A stretch of 47,091 bases of DNA from a virus, in IMG/VR virus record IMGVR_UViG_3300042691_037953, positions 1 to 47,091 of that record; one strand, given 5' to 3'. Below the pieces are notes generated by a model that worked only from the letters and a program-made list of their open reading frames with translations, ran no database searches and was not told where the DNA came from. Each line of letters begins with the position of its first letter. Positions within the stretch are counted from its first letter, which is position 1. The position numbers were made by a program, and so were the translations under genes. Shown here in pieces: positions 25,687-33,710 of this stretch.

Positions 25687-25908
25687 ATGAAACTTGGAGA
25701 TATGGTAAAACAACAATTTACTGATACCATTGAACGCTACGGTGTGATCGTAGAGGATCCGCTTGAGAGATATATAGGTGTTCTCCCGGTAACTAAAAAG
25801 TATTTTAAAATAAAATATCTTCCCCATCCAGATCTACCGTTTCATGGCGGCGATATGTACAGCGAATATACGGTAGAAGATACTTTAACTGTTGTTTCTT
25901 CCGTTTAA
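25687..25908 (+). CDS. LGD-type SH3-like protein
   Basis: 73 aa: MKLGDMVKQQFTDTIERYGVIVEDPLERYIGV...FKIKYLP. Matches the barrel pattern (LGDMV / YGVIVED / FKIKYL). Four bases after the exonuclease stop. Confidence 0.65.
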   Translation: MKLGDMVKQQFTDTIERYGVIVEDPLERYIGVLPVTKKYFKIKYLPHPDLPFHGGDMYSEYTVEDTLTVVSSV

Positions 25909-25957
25909 TAAAATAGCTACTAGATATTATAGGAGGTATTTTACGGAGGAAACTTAC

Positions 25958-26098
25958 ATGAGCAAGCAAAAACCTCAAGAAAACCCTGTACAGATACAAT
26001 TAGAATTACCAGATTATTCGCAAATGTACTATGAATACATGAAGAAAAAAGAAGAAAAAACAGAAGAAGAAACAGTTGTTATTATAGAAATTTACTAA
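25958..26098 (+). CDS. Small acidic/charged protein
   Basis: 46 aa from ATG 25958 (CGGAGGA upstream): MSKQKPQENPVQIQLELPD...YMKKKEEKTEEETVV. Likely flexible with one helix. Function unknown. Confidence 0.6.
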   Translation: MSKQKPQENPVQIQLELPDYSQMYYEYMKKKEEKTEEETVVIIEIY

Positions 26099-26117
26099 TT
26101 ATTACATTTAATCAGTC

Positions 26118-26158
26118 TAAGAACTACTTATGTCATAAGGCATAGGTAGTTTTTTTAT
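26118..26158 (+). terminator. Rho-independent terminator
   Basis: AACTACTTATG pairs with CATAGGTAGTT (wobble and bulge), followed by TTTTTATT. Confidence 0.82.
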
Positions 26159-26169
26159 TGGCTAAAAAT

Positions 26170-27009
26170 ATGTTATTACTAGAAAATATATCTCACGAAG
26201 ATCTTAAAAAATATTTAAAAGAATTCTATACTTATGCTTTAACACGCTTAAAAAAAATAGATCGCGAACCAAAAGTTATATTTAAGCATGATCAAAAAAA
26301 TGCAGATGACTTTTTTGGAAAAACTGGTTACTACGATCCAGACGAAGAAAAAATAGTTCTTTATGTAAGTGGTCGTCATGCAAAAGATATACTTAGATCT
26401 TTTGCTCATGAATTAATACACCATTATCAAAAATGCACTGGAGAAAGCGATACCGTAGACTTAAGCGCCACATCAGATCCTTCATACGCATTACATAATG
26501 ATGGTCTAAGAGAGATGGAAAAACAAGCTTTTAAGTGGGGAAATATGATATTTAGAGATTGGTGTGATATGAAAAAAACACAAAAAAGGGAGACTACAAT
26601 GGCAGAATCAAAAAAAGATCTAGTTGAATTAGTTCTTGAAAGAGTTTCTTCAAGATTAATTAATGAAGCGAAGAAAGCTAAAAAGAAAAAACCTATGAAA
26701 CCAGAACCAGAAGGGCAAGATTTAAATGGCGATGGTAAAAAAGGTCACGGTGAAGTACCGGCTTATTTAGATGCTGGCGATGTTAAAGAAAAAAAAAGCA
26801 GTGGAAAAGTTCCTAAACAATTAAAAAAATATGTTAAAAGCGGAGAAGTAAAAAAAGAAAGCGTTAAAAAAGAAAAAGAAAATTTACAAGAATCAGTTGA
26901 ACATCCATATCCTGAATTATTCCAAAAAAAGGATCGCTTATTTAATGATCGTTTTGGAAATTATGAAAATTTAATTTATGAAGAATTAATAAAACGAACA
27001 ATTAAATAA
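26170..27009 (+). CDS. Zinc-metallopeptidase-like protein with Ca-binding-like loop
   Basis: 279 aa from ATG 26170 (a TTG at 26158 lies in the terminator). 'GYYDPDEEKIVLYVSGRHAKDILRSFAHELIHHYQ' carries HELIH, the HExxH zinc motif. A Lys-rich linker follows with 'DLNGDGKKGHGE' (EF-hand-like), then a C-terminal helix. Possibly a prohead or virion protease; the segment 'LVELVLERVSSRLINEA' resembles the targeting segments of neighbours. Confidence 0.65.
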   Translation: MLLLENISHEDLKKYLKEFYTYALTRLKKIDREPKVIFKHDQKNADDFFGKTGYYDPDEEKIVLYVSGRHAKDILRSFAHELIHHYQKCTGESDTVDLSATSDPSYALHNDGLREMEKQAFKWGNMIFRDWCDMKKTQKRETTMAESKKDLVELVLERVSSRLINEAKKAKKKKPMKPEPEGQDLNGDGKKGHGEVPAYLDAGDVKEKKSSGKVPKQLKKYVKSGEVKKESVKKEKENLQESVEHPYPELFQKKDRLFNDRFGNYENLIYEELIKRTIK

Positions 27010-27010
27010 A

Positions 27011-27172
27011 ATGTCTAGAGAGTTTATAATCACGGCTATAAGTTCTTCTAATGTGGAATATGACAAATCAGTTCCGCAAATACCTGTTATTCTATCTATA
27101 CCGGGAGTTATTTCCTTGAGAGATCGTGCGGAAGTTTATAAAGTTTTTACTTCAAAAGCGGAAGGCGAATAA
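27011..27172 (+). CDS. Small hypothetical protein
   Basis: 53 aa starting one base after the preceding stop: MSREFIITAISSSNVEYDKSVPQIPV. Coupled between metallopeptidase and nucleotidyltransferase genes. No SD is obvious. Function unknown. Confidence 0.5.
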   Translation: MSREFIITAISSSNVEYDKSVPQIPVILSIPGVISLRDRAEVYKVFTSKAEGE

Positions 27173-27175
27173 ACA

Positions 27176-29323
27176 ATGTTAAAACTTTTACTAAATGAAG
27201 GTGGCGTTGCTGGTCACATGAACCATTTATATGATAATGGTGATTTAACTTTTGCTAAGTTAAAAGAAATATTTACAGCTGCCGCATATGGTAAATTAAT
27301 TGGTACTGAAAAGACCGATGGGCAAAATTTAATGTTGTCTTTTTCTGCAAAAGATCGAAGAGCTAAAGGCGCTAGAAATCAGGATGACATAAAAAATGGC
27401 GGATTAAAACCAGAAGAATTAGCACGAAAATTCGCCAAGAGAAAGAATCCAGCCTTAAAAAAAACTTTTTCTGATGCTCTGAAGATTTTTGAAAAAGCAA
27501 TTCAGAGTTTGGGTCAAGAAACTATCATAGATTTATTTGGACAAGATACAAATATATATTACAACGCAGACGTTATGGATCCAAGAGCGCCAAATGTAAT
27601 ACAATATGATACAAAAAATTTAATTATTCATAGAGCTGGTCATGGTGAATATGATAGAACTACTGGTAGTAAGACTGCTAAAAATGTATCTGATAAAGCT
27701 GCAAAATTAGAAAAAATAATTTTAGCTGCTCAAGAAAAAATTAAACATCAAAATTACGGTTTGCAAGTTAATGCAATTAAAAAGCTAGAAGCTCTTAGCG
27801 ATAAAACTCTATTAAAAAAATATTTTGCAGATATTGATAAAATTCTTCAAGAAGCTAATAAAAACAAAAATATTAGTCTATCTGATAGTTCAACAATAAA
27901 TGAATATATGATGGCAAGGGTTATGTTCTATATTGATGAAACTTTCGCAACTGCTGACGAGAAGATAAAAGCAATCAGTCCTATCGTCAAAATGAATATT
28001 GCAAAAAAAATTTTAGGCATAAGCGAACTTAATGTCTTAAAAATTAAAAAAGAGCTTACACCGGAACAAAAAAATTTTGTAGAAGAAAGATTATTAAATA
28101 AAGAAGCGATATCAAATATTTTAAAAAATTCGATTGCTCCACTTGAAGATACTGTTTCAGAGTTTGCAACAGAAATGTTAAAAACCATGAAAAGTATTTA
28201 TATTCTTGATGATTCAAAAGAAGTTAAAAGGTTACAAAATGAAGTGCAAAAAGCAATTGAAGCAATTGAGTCTTCTGGAAATGAAGAAGCTATTAGTATT
28301 TTAAAAAGACAATTACAAAAATTAAAAAGTGCTGATATGGTTACTGTTGCCGTCGAGGGTTTTGTTTTTGACTATGATAAAGTAACATATAAACTTACTG
28401 GTAATTTTGCTCCGGTGAATCAGCTTCTAGGATTATTTAAATATGGTCGCGGCAAAAAAATACCGCCAATGCAAAAAGAAAAAACCATTCAAGAAGCTGA
28501 TAATACAATTGGAAAAGCTGATATTGCCTTAGTACCGGGGGCGTTTAAGCCTCCACATAGAGGTCATTTGGATATGATTAAGCAGTATGTTGATAAAGCT
28601 AACGCCGTTATTGTATTCGTATCGGCTATACAAAGACATTTGCCTACTGGAGAAGAAGTAACCTTTCAGGTTTCTAAAAAAATTTGGGATATGTATCTAA
28701 AGGCTGAAGGGCTTCAAAAATCTGTAACTATTGTAAAATCTCCTCATCTTTCTCCGGTACAATCATGTTTAGAGTTTATTAGCAATAAAGAAAAAAAAGC
28801 GGATTATGCTCAACCTGGACAAAAAATTATTTTAGGTGTTAGTACAAAAGGCGGCGATGAAGCAAGATTTCAAAATAAAGCTCAAAAATATGCCCGCGAC
28901 GGTGTTGAGGTCGAAGTAATCCCAGTAGAGCCAACTGGGGATATTAGTGCAAGTAATATGAGGCATGCCATAAGCGAAAATAATTTTAAAGAAATTTCTG
29001 AATATTTGCCTAATTCAATAAAAAATAAAATGGCAGTCGCCCGAGAGATTGTTAAAATGATCAAATCAGAAAATTCACTAAAAGAAAATATTATATATGA
29101 TATAATTAACGGCATGCTTAACGAACGCATAGCAAAAAAAGGCGATAAGTATTGCTTACTATCTAAAAAAAGAAATAAAAACCTAGGTTGCTATAATTCT
29201 AGAAAAGGTGCCAAAAAAAGAGAAAGGCAAGTGCAATATTTTAAGCATCTAAAAGAAATGTCTGTAGTAGCAGATGTAGCAGGATACGCAGTTAAAGATA
29301 TAGATAAAAAAGAGGAAAAATAG
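27176..29323 (+). CDS. Ligase-like + HxGH nucleotidyltransferase fusion
   Basis: 715 aa. Residues ~1-430: 'GGVAGHMNHLYDNGDLTFAKLKEIF' and 'GTEKTDGQNLMLSF' with KTDG as in covalent nucleotidyltransferases (RNA/DNA ligase motif I). Residues ~450-620: 'DIALVPGAFKPPHRGHLDMI', the HxGH motif of cytidylyl/NMN adenylyltransferases, and 'GDISASNMR' (ISxTxxR-like). C-terminal ~50 residues: basic 'KYCLLSKKRNKNLGCYNSRKGA'. Could act in RNA repair or NAD/nucleotide metabolism; the reaction is not provable here. Confidence 0.65.
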   Translation: MLKLLLNEGGVAGHMNHLYDNGDLTFAKLKEIFTAAAYGKLIGTEKTDGQNLMLSFSAKDRRAKGARNQDDIKNGGLKPEELARKFAKRKNPALKKTFSDALKIFEKAIQSLGQETIIDLFGQDTNIYYNADVMDPRAPNVIQYDTKNLIIHRAGHGEYDRTTGSKTAKNVSDKAAKLEKIILAAQEKIKHQNYGLQVNAIKKLEALSDKTLLKKYFADIDKILQEANKNKNISLSDSSTINEYMMARVMFYIDETFATADEKIKAISPIVKMNIAKKILGISELNVLKIKKELTPEQKNFVEERLLNKEAISNILKNSIAPLEDTVSEFATEMLKTMKSIYILDDSKEVKRLQNEVQKAIEAIESSGNEEAISILKRQLQKLKSADMVTVAVEGFVFDYDKVTYKLTGNFAPVNQLLGLFKYGRGKKIPPMQKEKTIQEADNTIGKADIALVPGAFKPPHRGHLDMIKQYVDKANAVIVFVSAIQRHLPTGEEVTFQVSKKIWDMYLKAEGLQKSVTIVKSPHLSPVQSCLEFISNKEKKADYAQPGQKIILGVSTKGGDEARFQNKAQKYARDGVEVEVIPVEPTGDISASNMRHAISENNFKEISEYLPNSIKNKMAVAREIVKMIKSENSLKENIIYDIINGMLNERIAKKGDKYCLLSKKRNKNLGCYNSRKGAKKRERQVQYFKHLKEMSVVADVAGYAVKDIDKKEEK

Positions 29324-30178
29324 ATGGATGATTTAAGCCTATTGCGTGAATATGTAAGAGATGTCTTACGACAAACAAAAAAAATGCAAAAAAAACAATT
29401 TTTGCAAGAAGAGATCGAAAAAAATAAACTAAGAAAAACTATTAGACAGCTCATCCGCGAAGCGGAAGATATCGTTACACATGAGTCTACCGGCATTAAC
29501 GTTCTTGCAGATTTGCTAGAAACAATTATTCCAATTCTTAAATCATTTTATAAAAAACTTGGAACAGATATCCAACAAAGAAAATCGTTTAGGGCTCATA
29601 TAATTAAAAGCGTGCAAAACATGCTGGCTCCTATTTCTGTAATGTTCAAAGCTGGAGGGACAGTAGGCAAGCCAGAAGAAGAAAGACCAGAAGTAGCAGA
29701 CCAGGAATTAGTAGAAGAAGATGAAACAAATGAAGATATCAAGATTAATATTAAAGGAAAGGGCGAGGACGAAGACCCAGCATTTATTCCTTTAAAGGCT
29801 GACAGGAAAGAAAAAGAGGAAGCTGATGCTGAACAACAAGAGGAACCAAAACCAGAAGATGCTTTCGTAAAAATTGAAGGCGAAGATGAAACTGGTAGAA
29901 ACATTGCTTTACAGGCTTTCAAGCGCGTTGAAAAGCAAACAAGAGAAGCGTATAGTATTCTTGCCAATGAAGAAGATAGAGATTTATTTTATACTTATTT
30001 GATTACAAATCTTAAGCTCTATTTTGATAAATTTGAAGATGAGTTACAAACGATGGTTAAAGAACCAACCACCGCTGAATATGAACAAGAAAAAAGCAAG
30101 AAAGAAGCTGGATTAGAGGCTCCATCAGCGGCACCCACCGCGCCAGAAGTACCAGCTGAAAAACCAGAGCAAATCTAA
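29324..30178 (+). CDS. Acidic coiled-coil protein, scaffold-like
   Basis: 284 aa, immediately after the preceding stop. N-terminal basic helix (LREYVRDVLRQTKKMQKKQF ...LRKTIRQLIREAED), highly acidic Glu-rich middle, helical C-terminal domain, Pro/Ala tail. Composition suits a scaffold or internal head protein. Assignment is weak. Confidence 0.55.
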   Translation: MDDLSLLREYVRDVLRQTKKMQKKQFLQEEIEKNKLRKTIRQLIREAEDIVTHESTGINVLADLLETIIPILKSFYKKLGTDIQQRKSFRAHIIKSVQNMLAPISVMFKAGGTVGKPEEERPEVADQELVEEDETNEDIKINIKGKGEDEDPAFIPLKADRKEKEEADAEQQEEPKPEDAFVKIEGEDETGRNIALQAFKRVEKQTREAYSILANEEDRDLFYTYLITNLKLYFDKFEDELQTMVKEPTTAEYEQEKSKKEAGLEAPSAAPTAPEVPAEKPEQI

Positions 30179-30192
30179 AAGGAGATATAGTA

Positions 30193-30438
30193 ATGAACGC
30201 TCATAGACGTAAGAAAATGTCAAAAATGGCAGCTGCTGAACAAGTAGTTGAAAAAAAAGAAGTGGAACAATTACCTTTGGGTTTAAAAAAACTTGAAGAA
30301 ACCGTAGAAGAAAAACTACAAAACGAAGTAGTACAAGAAGTATTCCAAGCCGTAGAAGAAAAAGTGGAGCAAGTTGTTAGTGACGTTGTTCCCGATGTGG
30401 ATAAAACATCATCAAAAAAGAAAAAAAGTTTTAAGTAA
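30193..30438 (+). CDS. Coiled-coil protein
   Basis: 81 aa: MNAHRRKKMSKMAAAEQVVE... with continuous Val/Leu heptads (VQEVFQAVEEKVEQVVSDVV) and Lys-rich ends. AAGGAG upstream. Likely an oligomerising accessory protein. Function unknown. Confidence 0.6.
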   Translation: MNAHRRKKMSKMAAAEQVVEKKEVEQLPLGLKKLEETVEEKLQNEVVQEVFQAVEEKVEQVVSDVVPDVDKTSSKKKKSFK

Positions 30439-30458
30439 TATTTTTCTTGTGGTACATT
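30430..30458 (+). promoter_or_regulatory. Possible leaderless promoter
   Basis: TTTAAG (weak -35), 17-bp spacer ending TGG, TACATT (30453-30458); ATG 30465 six bases downstream. Confidence 0.5.
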
Positions 30459-30464
30459 CTTTTT

Positions 30465-30797
30465 ATGAGCACATATAAAGAGATTGGTACACATGTTGGT
30501 GAGTTAGTTGATGAAAAAAATACAGCATATGGTAGTTCATTTGCTGAATGTCACAAGATCTTGAGCGTTCTATATCCGAATGGGATTCAACCCAATCAAT
30601 ATACGGACGCTCTTGCTATCATAAGAGTTATTGATAAGCTCTTCCGTATAGCAAATAAAAAAGATGCTTTTGGAGAAAGTCCGTGGCGTGATATTGCAGG
30701 TTATGCTCTTTTAGGATTACATAATGACCAAGAAGAATACTACAATAAATCGCTACTCTCTCTCCAAGATATTAAGAGAAAAAAAGAAGAGCAATGA
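30465..30797 (+). CDS. Phage protein, DUF1599/Nmad1-like
   Basis: 110 aa from ATG 30465 (six bases after a -10-like box). 'THVGELVDEKNTAYGSSF...DALAIIRVIDKLFRIANKKDAFGESPWRDIAGYALL' has the Glu/Asp-rich helical pattern of MazG-like or nucleotide-modification-associated proteins (DUF1599). Could bind or hydrolyse nucleotides; family call moderate. Confidence 0.6.
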   Translation: MSTYKEIGTHVGELVDEKNTAYGSSFAECHKILSVLYPNGIQPNQYTDALAIIRVIDKLFRIANKKDAFGESPWRDIAGYALLGLHNDQEEYYNKSLLSLQDIKRKKEEQ

Positions 30798-31080
30798 ATA
30801 TTTTGAGACCTTGTTAGCAAATCTAACAATGGAAGAAGTTATTGGTCTTAAATTAGAGCTTGCCTTATCAAAAAATCCTACATCGCTATTATGCCTTCCC
30901 GTTTGGAAGTCAACTCCTAAATTTGTTCGTGATGCCATGTTTAAAGCAGCTCTTGGCATTGCTGGAACAAAAAAAGGAGCTATGCGTATTTTAGGAATGA
31001 ACGCTAGAGTTTTTAATAACTATTTATCTAAGCTAGATATTTTAGCCTACTATAAGGAGAGAGGAGATGATTCTAACTGA
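30724..31080 (+). CDS. Putative DNA-binding phage protein
   Basis: 118 aa if started at ATG 30724, overlapping the preceding gene by 74 bases; a shorter start (ATG 30829) is possible, but 'YFETLLANLTMEEVIGLKLELAL' upstream of it looks conserved with phage relatives. The C-terminal 'AALGIAGTKKGAMRILGMNARVFNNYLSKL' resembles a helix-turn-helix. Function inferred. Confidence 0.55.
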   Translation: MTKKNTTINRYSLSKILREKKKSNEYFETLLANLTMEEVIGLKLELALSKNPTSLLCLPVWKSTPKFVRDAMFKAALGIAGTKKGAMRILGMNARVFNNYLSKLDILAYYKERGDDSN

Positions 31081-31639
31081 AGAAAAACTAAAAGCAATTT
31101 TTCCAAAAGCCCCAGCAGACAAAATCAAGGCTTATGGACCAGTATTTGGAAAAGCCTGTGAAGCGATGGGTTTTAATACACCAAAGCGTATTGCAGCTCT
31201 ATTAGGACAAATTGGCGTTGAAAGCGGTGAATTAAGATTTGATAAAGAGCTGCCATCTGTTTATAACAAAAAAGATCCAAAAGATAAAAACGAACCAGTT
31301 GGAACTCTCTACGAAGGTCGCAAAATGCTAGGTAATACACAACCAGGAGATGGACCAAAATTTATTGGTCGCGGTGTTCTACAATTGACTGGTCGTGAAA
31401 ATTACACACTATACGGTAAAAAATTAGGTCTTGACTTGGTGGGTAATCCTGAGTTAGCGTGCAACCCAGAAGTTTCGGTCAAGATTGCTTGCCAATATTT
31501 CTTAGATCGTAAATTACACGAAGCAGCAGATAAATGGGATCTTGATACAATTACCTTAAAAGTTAATGGTAAAGCTAAATTGCATCATGACCAGCGCGTT
31601 GGCTACTCAGAAAAAGCATTAAAGATTCTAGAAGGGTAA
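31067..31639 (+). CDS. GH19-like endolysin
   Basis: 190 aa. 'IAALLGQIGVESGELRF' (catalytic Glu region), 'YEGRKMLGNTQPGDGPKF', 'IGRGVLQLTGRENYTLYG' are the GH19 chitinase/endolysin motifs. Cleaves peptidoglycan glycan strands at lysis. No signal peptide, so it would need a holin. A decayed copy of its 3' end lies at 32503-32579. Confidence 0.85.
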   Translation: MILTEEKLKAIFPKAPADKIKAYGPVFGKACEAMGFNTPKRIAALLGQIGVESGELRFDKELPSVYNKKDPKDKNEPVGTLYEGRKMLGNTQPGDGPKFIGRGVLQLTGRENYTLYGKKLGLDLVGNPELACNPEVSVKIACQYFLDRKLHEAADKWDLDTITLKVNGKAKLHHDQRVGYSEKALKILEG

Positions 31640-31644
31640 AAAAA

Positions 31645-32142
31645 ATGAAAATTACAAAAAGTTTTTTAAAACAATTAATTAAAGAAGAAATAGCAAAAGA
31701 GGCGGCATTTAAAAAAGTCGATGAATCATCTCTCAATGAAGAAAACACACTCTTAAAATATCCCGAATTGGGAAAAGCCCTCCAAGGTGGAAAAATAAAC
31801 CCAGAATTGTTTATTAAAGGATTACAATTTTATGCAGAAAATCCCGATGAAGTAAACAAAATTTCAGGTAAGACTAAATCAGCACCAGCAGATTCTTTTG
31901 AAGAAATTTTTAGAATTATGGATAGTTTTGCAAGAAAAAATCCAACCTATTCAGAAAAAATTAAACAATTAAGAGGACAAATTTATCCAAGATATGCAAA
32001 ACGTGCAGCAACAAGAGCATCTTATGATGCTTCTCGCAGAATGCATCCACAACATAAATATGATCAAGAATTAAAACAAATGAGCAGAAAGTTAGGAAAA
32101 CCAGAAGATTGGTGGCGTCGGTCCAGCGGTTTGGATGAATAA
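31645..32142 (+). CDS. Protein with MKITK N-terminal segment
   Basis: 165 aa: MKITKSFLKQLIKEEIAKEA, then 'LNEENTLLKYPELGKALQ' and a basic C-terminal half. Fourth bearer of the shared targeting-like segment. Candidate head-internal protein. Starts six bases after the endolysin stop. Confidence 0.6.
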   Translation: MKITKSFLKQLIKEEIAKEAAFKKVDESSLNEENTLLKYPELGKALQGGKINPELFIKGLQFYAENPDEVNKISGKTKSAPADSFEEIFRIMDSFARKNPTYSEKIKQLRGQIYPRYAKRAATRASYDASRRMHPQHKYDQELKQMSRKLGKPEDWWRRSSGLDE

Positions 32143-32153
32143 AAGGAGATAAT

Positions 32154-32495
32154 ATGAAAATTACAAAAGAATATTTAAAGCAAATTATTAAAGAAGAAAT
32201 TAATAAATTACAAAATAAAACCCTTGAAGAAAACCTTGGATACGCTGGAGAATCTGATCCTTGGGACGGTTATGTCCCACCACAACCCCCAAAACCTGCT
32301 CCTCCAACATCTGTAAGCCCAAAAGAAGAAGTAAAAAAAAGACTTGAAGCAAAAATTCGTGATCAAAATGAAATGACTCCACAAGATTTAGCTCTTATAA
32401 AAGCACATGGACTGCAACAATGGGCAGAAGAATTAAAAACTGAAGTTGAAAAAACAAGAGAATATCAACGACGTATGGATAATTTTGGTGGTTAA
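32154..32495 (+). CDS. Protein with MKITK N-terminal segment and Pro-rich linker
   Basis: 113 aa: MKITKEYLKQIIKEEINKL, Pro-rich region (YVPPQPPKPAPPTSVSPKEE), acidic helical C-terminus. AAGGAG upstream. Fifth bearer counting the related 22055 variant. Confidence 0.6.
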   Translation: MKITKEYLKQIIKEEINKLQNKTLEENLGYAGESDPWDGYVPPQPPKPAPPTSVSPKEEVKKRLEAKIRDQNEMTPQDLALIKAHGLQQWAEELKTEVEKTREYQRRMDNFGG

Positions 32496-32502
32496 AAACT
32501 CC

Positions 32503-32579
32503 TTACAAGTTAAATTACACCACGAACAAAGAGCCGCCTATTCAGAAAAGTTTTGAAAGTTTTAGAAGGAAACGTTTAA
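32503..32579 (+). pseudogene. Endolysin 3'-end remnant
   Basis: Translates as LQVKLHHEQRAAYSEK, then after one missing base VLKVLEGN, matching the endolysin C-terminus KLHHDQRVGYSEKALKILEG. No start, so a decayed paralog fragment. Confidence 0.75.
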
Positions 32580-32615
32580 AAAGCTTAAATCCTCTAAAAT
32601 ATACCACGGGATGTC

Positions 32616-32644
32616 TTGACAAGAGCAAGCTCCCGTGGTATTCT
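32616..32644 (+). promoter_or_regulatory. tmRNA promoter inside 11-bp palindrome
   Basis: TTGACA, 17-bp spacer ending TGG, TATTCT (32639-32644). ATACCACGGGA (32601-32611) and TCCCGTGGTAT (32631-32641) flank the -35 and overlap the -10. Confidence 0.82.
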
Positions 32645-32654
32645 TATAAATCAA

Positions 32655-32944
32655 GGGGGCGAACTGGTTTCGACAAAGATAGCGAACCAACTGGTGCAGG
32701 AAGTGTGCGTAACACAACACACTATAATCAATGTTACAAAACATAAAAGTCAACGACGACGTTGAATTCGAATCTTACGCTTTAGCGGCGTAATTTTCTG
32801 GGTGGCAACAACCTAGAAACAGAAAGTTGCAAATTGCAAGGCAATGTGGTAAAACGTAATACGTGCAGACGATTCTGCTAATCCTGTGAAAGACCTGTTA
32901 TTAGAGATTTTTGGACCAGGGTTCGATTCCCTGCGCCTCCACCA
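32655..32944 (+). ncRNA. ssrA: tmRNA (transfer-messenger RNA)
   Basis: 290 nt. The tRNA-like ends pair GGGGGCG with CGCCTCC and an encoded CCA; T-arm CAGGG TTCGATT CCCTG. The mRNA part follows AGTC at 32752-32793 and encodes the tag NDDVEFESYALAA + stop, with the canonical YALAA end recognised by ClpXP-type proteases. 5' region GAACTGGTTTCGACA is typical. Rescues stalled ribosomes and tags the nascent protein. Phage-borne tmRNAs are rare. Confidence 0.93.
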
Positions 32945-32962
32945 AATAATGCCACAGACCGC

Positions 32963-32991
32963 TTGACAACAAGGGGTGTCTGTGGCATACT
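32963..32991 (+). promoter_or_regulatory. ncRNA promoter inside 11-bp palindrome
   Basis: TTGACA, 17-bp spacer ending TGG, CATACT (32986-32991). ATGCCACAGAC (32949-32959) and GTCTGTGGCAT (32978-32988) flank it exactly as at the tmRNA promoter. Confidence 0.78.
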
Positions 32992-32997
32992 TGTTTC

Positions 32998-33365
32998 TAC
33001 GAGCAAAATAGTCGGGAGGTCGGATTAAGAGTGTCCATCCTTTAAAGAGTGCGGCGAAATCCAGGCAAGGCGGCAATTTACCGATAGGGATATTATGCGA
33101 AAGCGGATCTGAAAAGGCTAGAGATAATTTAACCCCTGTAAGATAGATTATCTACGTCGAGTGTGAAAACGGGATACGTCCCCACATAAATAGAATCCAA
33201 ATATCGATTGCCTTAATTGTGAATAAACCAATACCTTGGTGGTTGGGGAATAGGAGAAATGTATCGGTGCGGCGGTCCAGAATAGTGGAGTAGCCGATAA
33301 AAAGGTGAAAGCTGCAATGCAATGAGATTCCGCTTTGGTGTAGTAACACACCTATTATTTTGTTC
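32998..33365 (+). ncRNA. Large structured ncRNA of unknown class
   Basis: About 365 nt with own promoter and terminator and no credible ORF. Helices visible: AGATAAT/ATTATCT, TGTG-aaaac-GGGA-tacg-TCCC-CACA (UACG tetraloop), GC-gaaa-GC (GNRA), TATCGG/CCGATA enclosing CCA/TGG, and a terminal GGTGT/ACACC. No RNase P, 6S, SRP or group I core signature was recognised. Confidence 0.65.
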
Positions 33366-33368
33366 TTT
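33337..33368 (+). terminator. Terminator of the ncRNA
   Basis: GGTGT-agtaac-ACACC followed by TATTATTTTGTTC; short stem, T-rich tail. Confidence 0.55.
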
Positions 33369-33394
33369 ACAAGTTTATTCTGCTCTGGTAGAGT
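33366..33394 (+). promoter_or_regulatory. Promoter of the 33435-ClpP operon
   Basis: TTTACA, 17-bp spacer ending TGG, TAGAGT (33389-33394). Confidence 0.72.
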
Positions 33395-33434
33395 GTTCTT
33401 ATAGCCGTCTGGAATGACGAAGGAGGGTCGTAAA

Positions 33435-33698
33435 ATGGAAGAAACAACAAAGCAAGTTCAAGGTGAACCTTGGAAAAACGAAAGCTATTTTGACTCATTT
33501 GAAGAAGCTGATGCTCTTCGTAAGTCATTACGAGCAAATGACAAAACTGGTACAAGCCAATTTAAGGTAAAGCGTTGTGGTGTCGCTGGCGCACAATACG
33601 TTGTAAAAAGTCGCGTAGATCCATCATTGAAAGCTGCTCTTGAAGAAATCGAAGAAAAGATGCTTCGTAAAAAGTCTGAAAAGAAGAGCAAGAAATAA
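33435..33698 (+). CDS. Conserved phage protein
   Basis: 87 aa from ATG 33435 (GGAGGG upstream). 'EPWKNESYFDSFEEADALRKSLRAN...FKVKRCGVAGAQYVVKSRVDP' is a small beta-alpha pattern I recognise from other phages; Lys-rich end. Function unknown. Confidence 0.7.
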   Translation: MEETTKQVQGEPWKNESYFDSFEEADALRKSLRANDKTGTSQFKVKRCGVAGAQYVVKSRVDPSLKAALEEIEEKMLRKKSEKKSKK

Positions 33699-33710
33699 CA
33701 ATGGTGACAT

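Noticed and set aside
32998-33365. RNase P RNA, 6S RNA, SRP RNA or group I intron
   Set aside because: No recognisable conserved core segments of these classes; left as unknown structured RNA.
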